Source of the DNA: DASRDS01 sp035570055
GTDB lineage: Bacteria; Gemmatimonadota; Gemmatimonadetes; Gemmatimonadales; Gemmatimonadaceae
Direction: 5' to 3'
DNA length: 64,000 bases
NCBI GenBank assembly: GCA_035570055.1
Contig: DATMLM010000020.1
Coordinates: 30,420 to 94,419 of the forward strand
Both the position numbers and the translations under genes were made by a program. Of this stretch, positions 25,405 through 33,463 are shown one piece after another (position 1 is the first letter of the stretch; each line of letters starts with the position of its first letter). The notes under the pieces were generated by a model. It was given only the letters and a program-made list of their open reading frames with translations, made no database searches and was not told the origin of the DNA.

Positions 25405-26984
25405 AACAGAAAAGGGCCGAGGTGTGGACCCGGGTTGTGCCGTGAGGTACGGAGCGCGAGGATGAGCACGTCGCGCGTGTCCTCAGGGAACACGATCGCG
25501 TCGACGAATCCACGCGCGGCGGCGTAGCGGGCGTCGAGTTGCGTGTCGTATTCCTCACGCATGGCCTCGATCGCCGTGGTGACGGCCGGCGCGGGTGCGC
25601 GGCCCGCGGCCTTCGCGGACGCGAGGGCGGGACCGTGGACGGCGCGAACGGCAGACTCGCCCTCCATGACTCCCATCCGACCCGTGGGCCAGGAGAAGAT
25701 GAAATCCGGGTCGAAGCCCTGCCCCGCCATCGCGTAATAGCCGGCGCCGGAGGCGTGGTTGACCGTCAACACGAGCTTCGGGACGCGCGCGGTGGCCATC
25801 GCTTCGACGAAGCGGGCGCCCGCGCGAATGATTCCCTCTTCCTCGGCTTCCTGGCCGACCATGAAGCCGGAGACATCCTGCACGAATACGAGGGGCATCC
25901 CCTCGCGATCGCAGCGGTCGATATAGTACGCCGCCTTCTCGGCGCTCTCGGCGTAGATGATGCCGCCGAACCGCGGCTTCTCCCCTTCCCGACCCTTGAT
26001 CAATCCACGCCGGTTGGCGATCACGCCTATGGGAATGCCGCCAAGCGTCGCATCGGCACAGATCAGTTCCCGCGCGAGATCTCCTTGGAACTCATCCAAC
26101 TGGCCATCATCGACGATCGCCTTGAGGACTGGGAGCATGTCGTACGACATCCGGTGGTCGGCTGGCAGCAGATCGTACAGGATCTCGGCGTCGCGCGGCT
26201 GCGCCGCGCTGCCGGCCGACACAGCCGACGCTGGCAGTCGAGAGATCAGGCGGCGAAGATGCGATAGGCAATCTGCATCATTTTCCGCCGTGTAATGAGC
26301 CACGCCGCTGACTGACGTGTGCATCGTCGCGCCGCCGAGGCTCTCGGAGTCGACGAGTTGTCCCGTTGCGCCTTCGACGAGGTTCGGGCCGCCGAGTCCC
26401 ATGAAGGATGTGCCCTTCACCATGATGATCACGTCGGACAACGCCGGGAGATAGGCGCCGCCGGCAATGCAGGGGCCCATGACCGCGGCGAACTGCGGCA
26501 CGCGGAGATAGTGCCGCATGATCGAGTTGTAATAGAAAATCCGCGCCGCGCCGTACTGACCCGGGAAGACGCCGCCCTGATAGGGGAGGTTCACGCCCGC
26601 GGAGTCGACCAAGTACACGATCGGGACCCGGCAGCGCATGGCGATCTCCTGCGCGCGGAGGATCTTCTTGATCGTCTCGGGCCACCACGAGCCCGCTTTC
26701 ACCGTCGCGTCGTTGGCGACGATGACGACTTCGCGGCCGTGCACGAGCCCGATGCCAGTGACGACGCCTGCCGCTGGGGCTTGGCCCTCGTACTGGTCGT
26801 AGGCGACGAGCAATCCGATCTCGACGAAGCGCGTGCCGGGGTCGGTGAGACCGGCCACGCGTTCGCGCGCCGTCATCTTCCCCTGCGCATGCTGGCGCTC
26901 GATCTTGTCCGGGCCACCGCCGGATTCAATGCGCGCGTCGAGCGATCGGATCTCGTCGCTGAGCTGACGGAGGCGGCTGGTCAC
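25401..26984 (-). CDS. Biotin-dependent acyl-CoA carboxyltransferase, beta subunit
   Basis: 527 residues from the GTG at 26984, which gives a 4-bp overlap with the B12-subunit gene; the frame reaches 10 codons further. Two crotonase-like halves form the carboxyltransferase: the N-half includes VANDATVKAGSWWPETIKKI and IVYLVDSAGVNLPYQGGVFP; the C-half includes FVQDVSGFMVGQEAEEEGI and NHASGAGYYAMAGQGFDP. ANDATVKAG and the VDSAG loop are closer to methylcrotonyl/geranyl-CoA carboxylases than to typical propionyl-CoA ones. No biotin carboxylase or carrier gene is in the window, so the partner lies elsewhere. Substrate undetermined. Confidence 0.87.
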   Translation of the reverse strand: MTSRLRQLSDEIRSLDARIESGGGPDKIERQHAQGKMTARERVAGLTDPGTRFVEIGLLVAYDQYEGQAPAAGVVTGIGLVHGREVVIVANDATVKAGSWWPETIKKILRAQEIAMRCRVPIVYLVDSAGVNLPYQGGVFPGQYGAARIFYYNSIMRHYLRVPQFAAVMGPCIAGGAYLPALSDVIIMVKGTSFMGLGGPNLVEGATGQLVDSESLGGATMHTSVSGVAHYTAENDADCLSHLRRLISRLPASAVSAGSAAQPRDAEILYDLLPADHRMSYDMLPVLKAIVDDGQLDEFQGDLARELICADATLGGIPIGVIANRRGLIKGREGEKPRFGGIIYAESAEKAAYYIDRCDREGMPLVFVQDVSGFMVGQEAEEEGIIRAGARFVEAMATARVPKLVLTVNHASGAGYYAMAGQGFDPDFIFSWPTGRMGVMEGESAVRAVHGPALASAKAAGRAPAPAVTTAIEAMREEYDTQLDARYAAARGFVDAIVFPEDTRDVLILALRTSRHNPGPHLGPFLL

Positions 26985-27394
26985 ACCTCTTGCCGCTGCC
27001 GTTCGGCGAACCATTCCTTGATGTACTTCACGAGCTCCCCGGTCGTCGTCCCGGGGCCGAACAAGCGGCCGACACCGAGCTTGTGCAGCGACTCCATGTC
27101 GTCTTTGGGAATGATCCCGCCGCCCGTGAGCAGAATGTCCTCGCGCCCGTCGGCCTTGAGCAACTCCAACACGCGAGGGAAGAGCGTCATGTGCGCGCCA
27201 CTCAAAATGGACAGGCCGACCACATCGACGTCCTCCTGGACCGCGGCCGTGGCGATCATCTCGGGCGTCTGGTGCAGGCCCGTGTAGATCACCTCCATGC
27301 CGGCATCGCGCAGCGCCGCGGCGACGACCTTGGCGCCGCGATCGTGGCCGTCGAGTCCCGGCTTCGCTACCAGCACGCGGATTGGTCTGGACAT
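26981..27394 (-). CDS. Cobalamin-binding subunit of acyl-CoA mutase
   Basis: 137 residues, the separate B12-binding domain of a mutase. IRVLVAKPGLDGHDRGAKVV contains the DxHxxG motif (Asp, His, Gly), in which His is the lower axial ligand to cobalt. VDVVGLSILSGAH and LLTGGGIIPKDDM form the remaining cobalamin pocket. It lies downstream of the large subunit with a methyltransferase gene between them. Split large/small subunits occur in archaeal MCM and in isobutyryl-CoA mutases (IcmA/IcmB); the large subunit here favours the latter. Confidence 0.93.
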   Translation of the reverse strand: MSRPIRVLVAKPGLDGHDRGAKVVAAALRDAGMEVIYTGLHQTPEMIATAAVQEDVDVVGLSILSGAHMTLFPRVLELLKADGREDILLTGGGIIPKDDMESLHKLGVGRLFGPGTTTGELVKYIKEWFAERQRQEV

Positions 27395-27405
27395 GCTATT
27401 CGAAT

Positions 27406-28212
27406 TTACGACGCAATCGTTTTACGAGCCACTAGCACCATTGACGTCGTCCGGCGCGTCAGCAGCCGCTCGCTCCATCCGTCGTATGCCTCCTCGACAA
27501 TCAACCCCTCGGCCGCGAACAGCTCGGCCAAGCGCGTCGCCGTGTACAGGCGTATGCGATACTGTCGCTCTGCGTCTCCCTGTCGGACGAAAACCGACAT
27601 GATACCGGACAGCGGATCGAACGAGCGCTCGTGGGCGATCATCGTCCCGTCGTTGCTTTGCCACCAATCCTTAGGGATGAACCTCGACATCACGCCGTCC
27701 CGGCTCGCGCCGTGCCACACGAGCACGCCACCGGGAGAGAGCACCCGCGCGAATTCGCGAACGACCCGGACGTCGTCCGCGGGGTCGAGAAAGAATCCGA
27801 ACGATGTGAAGAGGTTGACGACGGCATCGAACTTCCCCGTCCATCGCGCCGATAGCCGGCGCATGTCGCCGCGGATGTAACGGACGCCGGATCCGGCGGC
27901 TGTGGCGAGCTGCAGCAGGTGGCGCGAGTAATCGAGGCCCGTGACATCGAATCCCGCCTCGGCGAGCAGCCGGGCGTGGCGGCCTTGACCACACGGCACA
28001 TCGAGGATCCGCGAACCGACGGGCAGGCTCAGGAGATCGATCAGGCGCGCCACGTCATGACGGTCCTCGGCGGCCGAGAAGATCGGCTCGTACTCTTGGA
28101 GATATTTCGCGTCGAAATACTCCCGCCACCAGTCTCCCGTCAGAAAAAGATCGGCTCGCGATACGCGCCGAACACCTTTTCCATGGCGTTCCGGATCTCG
28201 AACAGCGTACAA
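27406..28212 (-). CDS. Class I SAM-dependent methyltransferase
   Basis: The Rossmann-type methyltransferase core is clear: RILDVPCGQGRHARLLAEAG (SAM-binding glycine motif), VTGLDYSRHLLQLA (acidic end of strand 2), DAVVNLFTSFGFF and VREFARVLSPGGVLVW. Substrate unknown. The earliest start is TTG at 28212, overlapping the mutase by 73 bp. A CTG at 28143 would overlap the mutase stop by exactly 4 bp (CTGA), like the other junctions here, giving a 245-residue protein beginning at TGDWWREYFD. Its position between the two mutase subunits suggests a linked but unknown role. Confidence 0.8.
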   Translation of the reverse strand: MYAVRDPERHGKGVRRVSRADLFLTGDWWREYFDAKYLQEYEPIFSAAEDRHDVARLIDLLSLPVGSRILDVPCGQGRHARLLAEAGFDVTGLDYSRHLLQLATAAGSGVRYIRGDMRRLSARWTGKFDAVVNLFTSFGFFLDPADDVRVVREFARVLSPGGVLVWHGASRDGVMSRFIPKDWWQSNDGTMIAHERSFDPLSGIMSVFVRQGDAERQYRIRLYTATRLAELFAAEGLIVEEAYDGWSERLLTRRTTSMVLVARKTIAS

Positions 28213-29831
28213 TCGGCCTTGGCGGCGTCGATGATCGCCGGGAGCACGTTCTCGGACGTCGCGGCCGTCGCGGAGAGGCGAGCGAGCGCCTTCTCCGCGC
28301 GCGCGGCATCGCGATTCGCACGCAACGCGGCGAGCCGGGCGGTCTGCTCAACTACCGTGTCGTCGATCTGGAGCAACGGGATCGTCAGCTCGTCCGCGCT
28401 CTCCGACTCGAAGGCGTTGACGCCGACGGTCAGGCGGCGACGCTGCTCTTGCTCCCATTGTTGGCGCGCCGCCGACTCGGCGATCCGGCGCTGCAGCCAA
28501 CCGGTTTCCAGTGCGCGGACGACCCCACCGACCGCGGCCACCTGCTCGAACAGCGACTCGGCCTCGGCCTCGAGGCTATCCGTCAGCGATTCGACGTAGT
28601 ACGAGCCGCCGAGCGGGTCGACGACGTTGGGGACGCCGGTCTCGAAGGCCAGGATCTGCTGCGTGCGCAGCGCGACCTGCACCGCTTCCTCGGTGGGCAA
28701 CGCCAGCGTCTCGTCCATCGAGTTCGTGTGCAGTGACTGCGTGCCGCCGAGGACGGCGGCGAGCGCCTGGTAGGCCACGCGCGTGATGTTGTTGAGCGGC
28801 TGCTGCGCGGTCAACGTCACGCCGGCGGTTTGCGAGTGGAACCGCATCATCCATGAGCGCGGATTCCGGGCACCGTAGCGCTCTTTCATGTGGCGTGCCC
28901 AGATGCGGCGTGCGGCGCGCATCTTCGCGATCTCTTCGAAGAAATCGTTGTGGACGTCCCAGAAGAACGAGAGCTGGCCCGCGAACTCATCGACATTGAG
29001 GCCACGCGCGAGGGCTCGTTCGACGTACGTGAAGCCGTCCGCCAACGTGAACGCGAGCTCCTGGGCGGCCGTGGAGCCCGCTTCGCGAATGTGGTAGCCA
29101 GAGATCGAGATCGTGTTCCACTTTGGCGTGTGCTTCGCGGCCCACTCGAAGCAGTCGACAACCAAGCGGAGCGCCGGCTCTACCGGATAGACCCAGGCGT
29201 GCTGGGCCATGTACTCCTTCAGGATGTCGTTTTGGATCGTTCCGCGGAGTACGTGCGAAGGCACGCCTTGTTTCTCGGCAGCGGCCACGTAGAACGCGAA
29301 CAGAATAATGGCCGGGCCATTGATCGTCATCGACGTCGAGACTTTGTCGAGCGGGATGCCGTCGAACAACGTCTCCATGTCCTGCAAGCTCGAGATCGCG
29401 ACGCCACACTTGCCGACTTCACCTTCCGCCCGAATATGGTCGGAGTCGTAGCCCATCAACGTCGGGAAGTCGAATGCGACGGAAAGGCCCGTTTGGCCGC
29501 GGGCGAGCAAGAACTTGTAGCGCGCGTTGGTGTCACGGGCTGAGCCGAATCCCGCGAACTGGCGCATCGTCCAGAGGCGGCCGCGATATCCAGTTGGGTG
29601 AATACCACGGGTGAACGGGAACTCGCCTGGGACACCGAGGTCGGCATCCGGGACATCGAGTGCCGTATACAGCGGCTCGACCTCTCCACCAGAATTGGTA
29701 AACCCGATCGGCCGGGTCTCACCCTTCGCGTATTGAGCCCGCCACGCGGCCACTTCCTTGCGGAGGCGTTCGAGCTCGGCCCGATCGTCGTCTGCCGCGG
29801 CCGATGATCCCGTCCTATGCGTGACCGTCAT
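28140..29831 (-). CDS. Acyl-CoA mutase large subunit, predicted isobutyryl-CoA type
   Basis: 563 residues from the ATG at 29831; a longer frame runs into meaB. It belongs to the methylmalonyl-CoA mutase large-subunit family: FPFTRGIHPTGYRGRLWTMR, GLSVAFDFPTLMGYDSDH, and the active-site His in SISGYHIREAGS. Two residues that contact the acyl group differ from MCM. The Tyr89 position is Phe92 (RQFAGF) and the Arg207 position is Gln210 (QNDILKEYMAQ). Phe/Gln at these sites characterise isobutyryl-CoA mutase, which lacks a substrate carboxylate. I infer isobutyryl/n-butyryl-CoA or a related branched acyl-CoA as substrate. It is flanked by meaB. Confidence 0.88.
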   Translation of the reverse strand: MTVTHRTGSSAAADDDRAELERLRKEVAAWRAQYAKGETRPIGFTNSGGEVEPLYTALDVPDADLGVPGEFPFTRGIHPTGYRGRLWTMRQFAGFGSARDTNARYKFLLARGQTGLSVAFDFPTLMGYDSDHIRAEGEVGKCGVAISSLQDMETLFDGIPLDKVSTSMTINGPAIILFAFYVAAAEKQGVPSHVLRGTIQNDILKEYMAQHAWVYPVEPALRLVVDCFEWAAKHTPKWNTISISGYHIREAGSTAAQELAFTLADGFTYVERALARGLNVDEFAGQLSFFWDVHNDFFEEIAKMRAARRIWARHMKERYGARNPRSWMMRFHSQTAGVTLTAQQPLNNITRVAYQALAAVLGGTQSLHTNSMDETLALPTEEAVQVALRTQQILAFETGVPNVVDPLGGSYYVESLTDSLEAEAESLFEQVAAVGGVVRALETGWLQRRIAESAARQQWEQEQRRRLTVGVNAFESESADELTIPLLQIDDTVVEQTARLAALRANRDAARAEKALARLSATAATSENVLPAIIDAAKADCTLFEIRNAMEKVFGAYREPIFF

Positions 29832-30792
29832 CGTTGTGTCCTCGTTGCGCTTTATTGAACTGCCGTTCCAACAGCTCATCGGCCACCGCGAACGGCGTCG
29901 TCTCTCCCGCCGCGAGCGGCGCCAGACGGGCCGCGAGCCACTCGGCGGCGCTCGGGTCGTCCCAGACACGAGCTTTGAGCCGCTGGTCGACGACGTCCAC
30001 GACCCGTTCCCGCAGGCGCGACTGGCGCCGGGCGGCCAACGTCCCGCTCTCTACAAGATACTGATGATGCCGATCGAGCGCCGCGAGCAGCTCGGTAAGC
30101 CCCATGCCAGTGACGCCAACCGTCGGTATCACGGGCGGAGTCCAGACCGCCGGCGGGCGATAATGCAACGCGGTGTCGATGTCGCGCTTGAGCCGGTCCG
30201 CGCCAGGTCGGTCGGCTTTGTTGATCACGAACACATCCGCGATCTCCATGAGGCCGGCCTTGAGTGCCTGTATCCCGTCGCCCGATTCCGGGACGAGCAC
30301 GACGGCGATCGTGTCCGCGGTCCGCGCGACTTCCAGCTCGCTTTGACCGACGCCCACGGTCTCGATCAGGATCCGGTCGAATCCGAACGCGTCGAGGAGA
30401 TCAGCGACCTCGCGCGTGGCGGCCGAGAGACCACCGAGTGCGCCTCTCGTGGCGAGCGAACGGATGTAGACGCCTCGGTCCAGTGCTATTTCTTCCATGC
30501 GTACGCGGTCGCCGAGTAGCGCTCCACCTGTGTACGGCGACGTCGGGTCTACGGCCAGAACGCCGACTGTGAGACCTTGCTCGCGGTATGAGCGGGCAAT
30601 GCGGGCGGTCAGCGTGCTTTTCCCAGCGCCGGGCGGGCCCGTGAGGCCCACGCGGCGGGCGCGGCCGATCCGGCTGTGGACGGCGCCCAGCAGCTTGTCG
30701 AACCCGGGTCGATGGTTCTCGACGACGCTGACGGCACGGGCGAGCGCGGCGGGGCGGCCGGCCAGGAACTCATCGAGCAGCCGGTCGGTCAT
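29815..30792 (-). CDS. MeaB-type GTPase chaperone of acyl-CoA mutase
   Basis: 325 residues of the G3E GTPase MeaB/ArgK family. GLTGPPGAGKSTLTARI is the P-loop, AVDPTSPYTGGALLGDRVRM the switch I region, ILIETVGVGQSELEV the switch II region and VFVINKADRPGAD the NKxD specificity motif. The C-terminal dimerisation arm follows. MeaB guards cofactor loading and repair of B12 mutases. It overlaps the mutase gene by 17 bp, which couples their synthesis. In mutase systems the G-protein is matched to its enzyme, so this is the partner of the ICM-like subunits. Confidence 0.93.
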   Translation of the reverse strand: MTDRLLDEFLAGRPAALARAVSVVENHRPGFDKLLGAVHSRIGRARRVGLTGPPGAGKSTLTARIARSYREQGLTVGVLAVDPTSPYTGGALLGDRVRMEEIALDRGVYIRSLATRGALGGLSAATREVADLLDAFGFDRILIETVGVGQSELEVARTADTIAVVLVPESGDGIQALKAGLMEIADVFVINKADRPGADRLKRDIDTALHYRPPAVWTPPVIPTVGVTGMGLTELLAALDRHHQYLVESGTLAARRQSRLRERVVDVVDQRLKARVWDDPSAAEWLAARLAPLAAGETTPFAVADELLERQFNKAQRGHNDDGHA

Positions 30793-31715
30793 TCGTCGTG
30801 CTCGTCCTCGATTTCGCCGACGAGCGTCTCCAGCAGGTCTTCGAGCGTCACGAGACCAACATTAAGGCCGGACGCGTCCGTGACCACCGCCATGTGTACG
30901 CGATCGCGCAGCATCGTGACCATGACATCGGTGAGGGACGCGTCGGCGACCACGCGGGCGATCGGGCGAACCGGGAGCGCATCGCCCGCCTTGCCCTTCA
31001 GCACATCGAACGTATGCACCATGCCGACGACGTCATCGAGGCTGCCGCGGTAGACCGGGACGCGACTGTAGGCGGCACGCGCTATAGCGTCCGCGGCGAG
31101 CGCCGGCGGCATCGCGACGTCGATCGCGAACACATCCGCGCGAGGCGTCATGACATCGCGGACGACGCGGTCCGAGAATTTGACGACGCTCGACACGATC
31201 GCCTGGTCTTCGACCCGTCCCACTCCCTCGCGGTGCGCGTCGCGGAACACGTCGCCAACGACATCTCGCGGCCGCTCGACGCCGGCTCTCGCCGCGCGGG
31301 CGAGCCAGAGGAGTGGCGCGGTCAGCACGGCCACGGCTTGGAGCGACGGCACGACGACTGGCACGAGGGCCTTGGCCCATCGCCGGCCGATCGCCCGCGG
31401 GATGAGTTGTCCCACGACGAGGATCACGGCGCCGGCGAGCGCCAGCGCGACGACGAGCCCGACGTGGGTAGAGGTCTCGCCGCCGAGGATGGCGCCGGCC
31501 AGCACGGTCGTGGCCGTGAGGCCGAGGCCGGCGGCGAGGAGCAGCTGGTCGGGCCGCGACAGATACAGCGAGACGGCGGGGACGGTGTGCCCGCCTTGCT
31601 GCGCCCAGTGGCGCAGCCAGATCCGACTTACCGATCGGATCGCGGTGCCGGCCGTGACCAGCCACGCGTTCACGGCGAGCAGCAGCAAGAGCACGAGGAG
31701 AGCGAACGGGCTCAT
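30789..31715 (-). CDS. CNNM (DUF21)/CBS-domain membrane protein
   Basis: 308 residues. Three to four membrane helices of the CNNM/DUF21 domain come first (LLVLLLLLAVNAWLVTAGTA, VVALALAGAVILVVGQLIPR, then LQAVAVLTAPLLWLARAARA). A pair of CBS domains follows, with VVRDVMTPRADVFAIDVAMP, and the C-terminus ends in an acidic tail (LVGEIEDEHDE). The CorC_HlyC C-terminal domain of its upstream paralogue is missing. The family exports or regulates Mg2+/Co2+. ATGA overlaps on both sides place it in the aspS-to-catabolic-block series. Confidence 0.85.
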   Translation of the reverse strand: MSPFALLVLLLLLAVNAWLVTAGTAIRSVSRIWLRHWAQQGGHTVPAVSLYLSRPDQLLLAAGLGLTATTVLAGAILGGETSTHVGLVVALALAGAVILVVGQLIPRAIGRRWAKALVPVVVPSLQAVAVLTAPLLWLARAARAGVERPRDVVGDVFRDAHREGVGRVEDQAIVSSVVKFSDRVVRDVMTPRADVFAIDVAMPPALAADAIARAAYSRVPVYRGSLDDVVGMVHTFDVLKGKAGDALPVRPIARVVADASLTDVMVTMLRDRVHMAVVTDASGLNVGLVTLEDLLETLVGEIEDEHDE

Positions 31716-32953
31716 ATGTCCGACGTGGCCGGCGTGAGGCGCTCGAAATACACCCGCTCGACCGCGCGGCGACGCACGCGTTCGACGACGACGCGGAAGC
31801 CGTCGGCCGTGAACTCTTCGCCGGGTCGTGGGACGCGGCCCAGCTTCTCATAGACCCAGCCGCCGACGGTCGTGGCTTTGTCTTCGGTCTCGAATTCGTG
31901 GCCGACGAGTGCTTCCAGGTCGTCGAGCGAGGCGCGACCGGCGACCCACCAACGGCCGTCCTCGTGGCGCTTCCCGTCGGACTCCTCGGCATCGTGCTCG
32001 TCGCGAATGTCGCCGACGATTTCCTCGAGAATGTTCTCGATCGTCACGAGGCCGGCGGTGCCGCCGTATTCGTCGACGACGATCGCGATGTGCGTGCGGG
32101 TCGAGCGGAACTCGGCGAGGAGCGCGTTCAGCACCTTCGTGGTGGGGACGAACGTGGCCGGGCGCACGAGCGCTTGCCAGCCGGCTTCGGGCTCAGTGCC
32201 CTCGATGACCGACAGCAGGGCATCCTTGGCGTAGAGCACGCCGCGAATCTCATCGAGCGTGTCGGCATACGCTGGGAGCCGGGCGTGTTCGGCGCTGCGG
32301 AGGCGGTCGACGACCTCGGACCACGGGGTGGCGACGTCGATGCCGAGGATGTCGACGCGGGGCACCATCACGTCGGACACGACCATGGCGCCGAGTGACA
32401 GTGCGCCTTCCAGCAACTGGGCGCCGGGGCCGGAGACATCGGCTTCGGTCGAGGCGACTTCGGAGACGACCTCGCGGAATTGCTCCGAGCGCTCTTCGCG
32501 GGCTTCGGCGTCGGGGGGTGGCGCCGCGAGTTGGTGACTGAGCCAGGCGTCCAGGCGGGCGGCGGGTACCAGGTAGACGGCCAGCACGCGGTCGATCCAT
32601 CGGGCGAAGAATGCGAGGTGGGTGGTCGCTTGGCGGCGGAATACAGAGCCGAGTACGCGGCCGAGCGCTTCGGCCAGGAGGAGCGCGATGAGGACGACGA
32701 TCAGGCCGGCGCTGCGCCAGAGGCCGCCGCCGACATGGAGGCCGAGTGCGCGGGCGGCGGCGGCGCCTGCCGTCAGCTGCGCGAGGACTTTGACCAGCGC
32801 GAACGCCCGGTGGAGGCGTTTGCGTTCGACGTAATTCGGAGGCTCTTCGTCGTCGTCGAACGACAACGTGGCGGTGTCGGCGACGGCCGAGAGTGTGGCG
32901 ATCGCCGTGGCGACGGCGGCGACAATGGCGGAGACGATCGCGGCCGGCGTCAT
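31712..32953 (-). CDS. CNNM/CBS/CorC_HlyC-domain membrane protein (hemolysin C-like)
   Basis: 413 residues from the ATG at 32953, which overlaps the ybeY stop by 4 bp. DUF21 membrane domain (AIVSAIVAAVATAIATLSAV, SAGLIVVLIALLLAEALGRV), two CBS domains (MVVSDVMVPRVDILGIDVAT and later FRSTRTHIAIVVDEYGGTAG), and a CorC_HlyC transporter-associated domain (WWVAGRASLDDLEALVGHEF). TAGLVTIENILEEIVGDIRD is the usual link. Proposed role in divalent-cation efflux. The ybeY-CorC order is common in bacteria. Paralogous to the next gene. Confidence 0.9.
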   Translation of the reverse strand: MTPAAIVSAIVAAVATAIATLSAVADTATLSFDDDEEPPNYVERKRLHRAFALVKVLAQLTAGAAAARALGLHVGGGLWRSAGLIVVLIALLLAEALGRVLGSVFRRQATTHLAFFARWIDRVLAVYLVPAARLDAWLSHQLAAPPPDAEAREERSEQFREVVSEVASTEADVSGPGAQLLEGALSLGAMVVSDVMVPRVDILGIDVATPWSEVVDRLRSAEHARLPAYADTLDEIRGVLYAKDALLSVIEGTEPEAGWQALVRPATFVPTTKVLNALLAEFRSTRTHIAIVVDEYGGTAGLVTIENILEEIVGDIRDEHDAEESDGKRHEDGRWWVAGRASLDDLEALVGHEFETEDKATTVGGWVYEKLGRVPRPGEEFTADGFRVVVERVRRRAVERVYFERLTPATSDI

Positions 32954-33366
32954 GCGGTCAGGGCTCGCTTGACGAGGCGCTCTTGGCGTTTCCACATCGC
33001 CGACGACGTACCCTCTGGGTGATCGCGTCCCGTCACGTGGAGCACGCCGTGGATGACGAGGCGCGTCAACTCTTCACGCACGCCGACGCCGTGTGTGCGG
33101 GCGTTGTGACGAGCGACGTCCGGGCTGATATAAATGTCGCCGACTAAAGGATCGCCGAACGTGAACGAAATCACATCGGTCACGCCCTCGTGGCCGAGAT
33201 AGCGACGATTCAGGCGCGCAATGGTGGCCCGTGTGACGAACGCGATCGACACCATGGCATCACGTACGCGCTCCGCGCGTAACGCCGCACGCGCGATCTC
33301 GGCGACCCGCGAACGGGCCAACGGGATGCGAACGCCTTCGGTGGCGACAGACACGGACAGGCTCAT
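32950..33366 (-). CDS. ybeY: Endoribonuclease YbeY (rRNA maturation factor)
   Basis: 138 residues from the ATG at 33366. Its ribosome site AGGTG lies about 11 bp upstream; a GTG three codons earlier lies too close to that site. The zinc motif HGVLHVTGRDHPEG (HxxxHxxxxxH) is near residue 108, and LNRRYLGHEGVTDVISFTFG is the other conserved block. YbeY acts in 16S rRNA 3' processing and ribosome quality control. The order phoH, HD phosphodiesterase, ybeY follows the widespread phoH-ybeY neighbourhood. A 15-bp tandem repeat lies just upstream. Confidence 0.94.
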   Translation of the reverse strand: MSLSVSVATEGVRIPLARSRVAEIARAALRAERVRDAMVSIAFVTRATIARLNRRYLGHEGVTDVISFTFGDPLVGDIYISPDVARHNARTHGVGVREELTRLVIHGVLHVTGRDHPEGTSSAMWKRQERLVKRALTA

Positions 33367-33388
33367 GGGGATCACGTCACCTGGCGCT

Positions 33389-33463
33389 GCATCACCGGGG
33401 ACCGCATTACGGGGGACCGCATCACGGGAGACCGCATCACGGGAGACCGCATTACGGGGTCGA
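33389..33463. repeat. Five tandem 15-bp units upstream of ybeY
   Basis: Units begin at 33389, 33404, 33419, 33434 and 33449. The consensus on the plus strand is GCATCACGGGAGACC. The third and fourth are identical and the first, second and fifth differ at a few positions. The array fills the gap between the end of the HD phosphodiesterase gene (its last codons lie in the fifth unit) and ybeY. Confidence 0.85.

Noticed and set aside
28140..29831. Naming the large mutase subunit methylmalonyl-CoA mutase
   Set aside because: The residues at the two positions that read the acyl group are Phe and Gln, which do not fit methylmalonyl-CoA.
30798..31853. Long plus-strand frame opposite the CNNM/CBS genes
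   Set aside because: His/Arg/Asp-rich composition typical of a reverse-strand shadow; the minus-strand genes have clear domains.
33389..33463. CRISPR array
   Set aside because: The units are 15 bp and directly adjacent with no spacers, so this is a simple tandem repeat.
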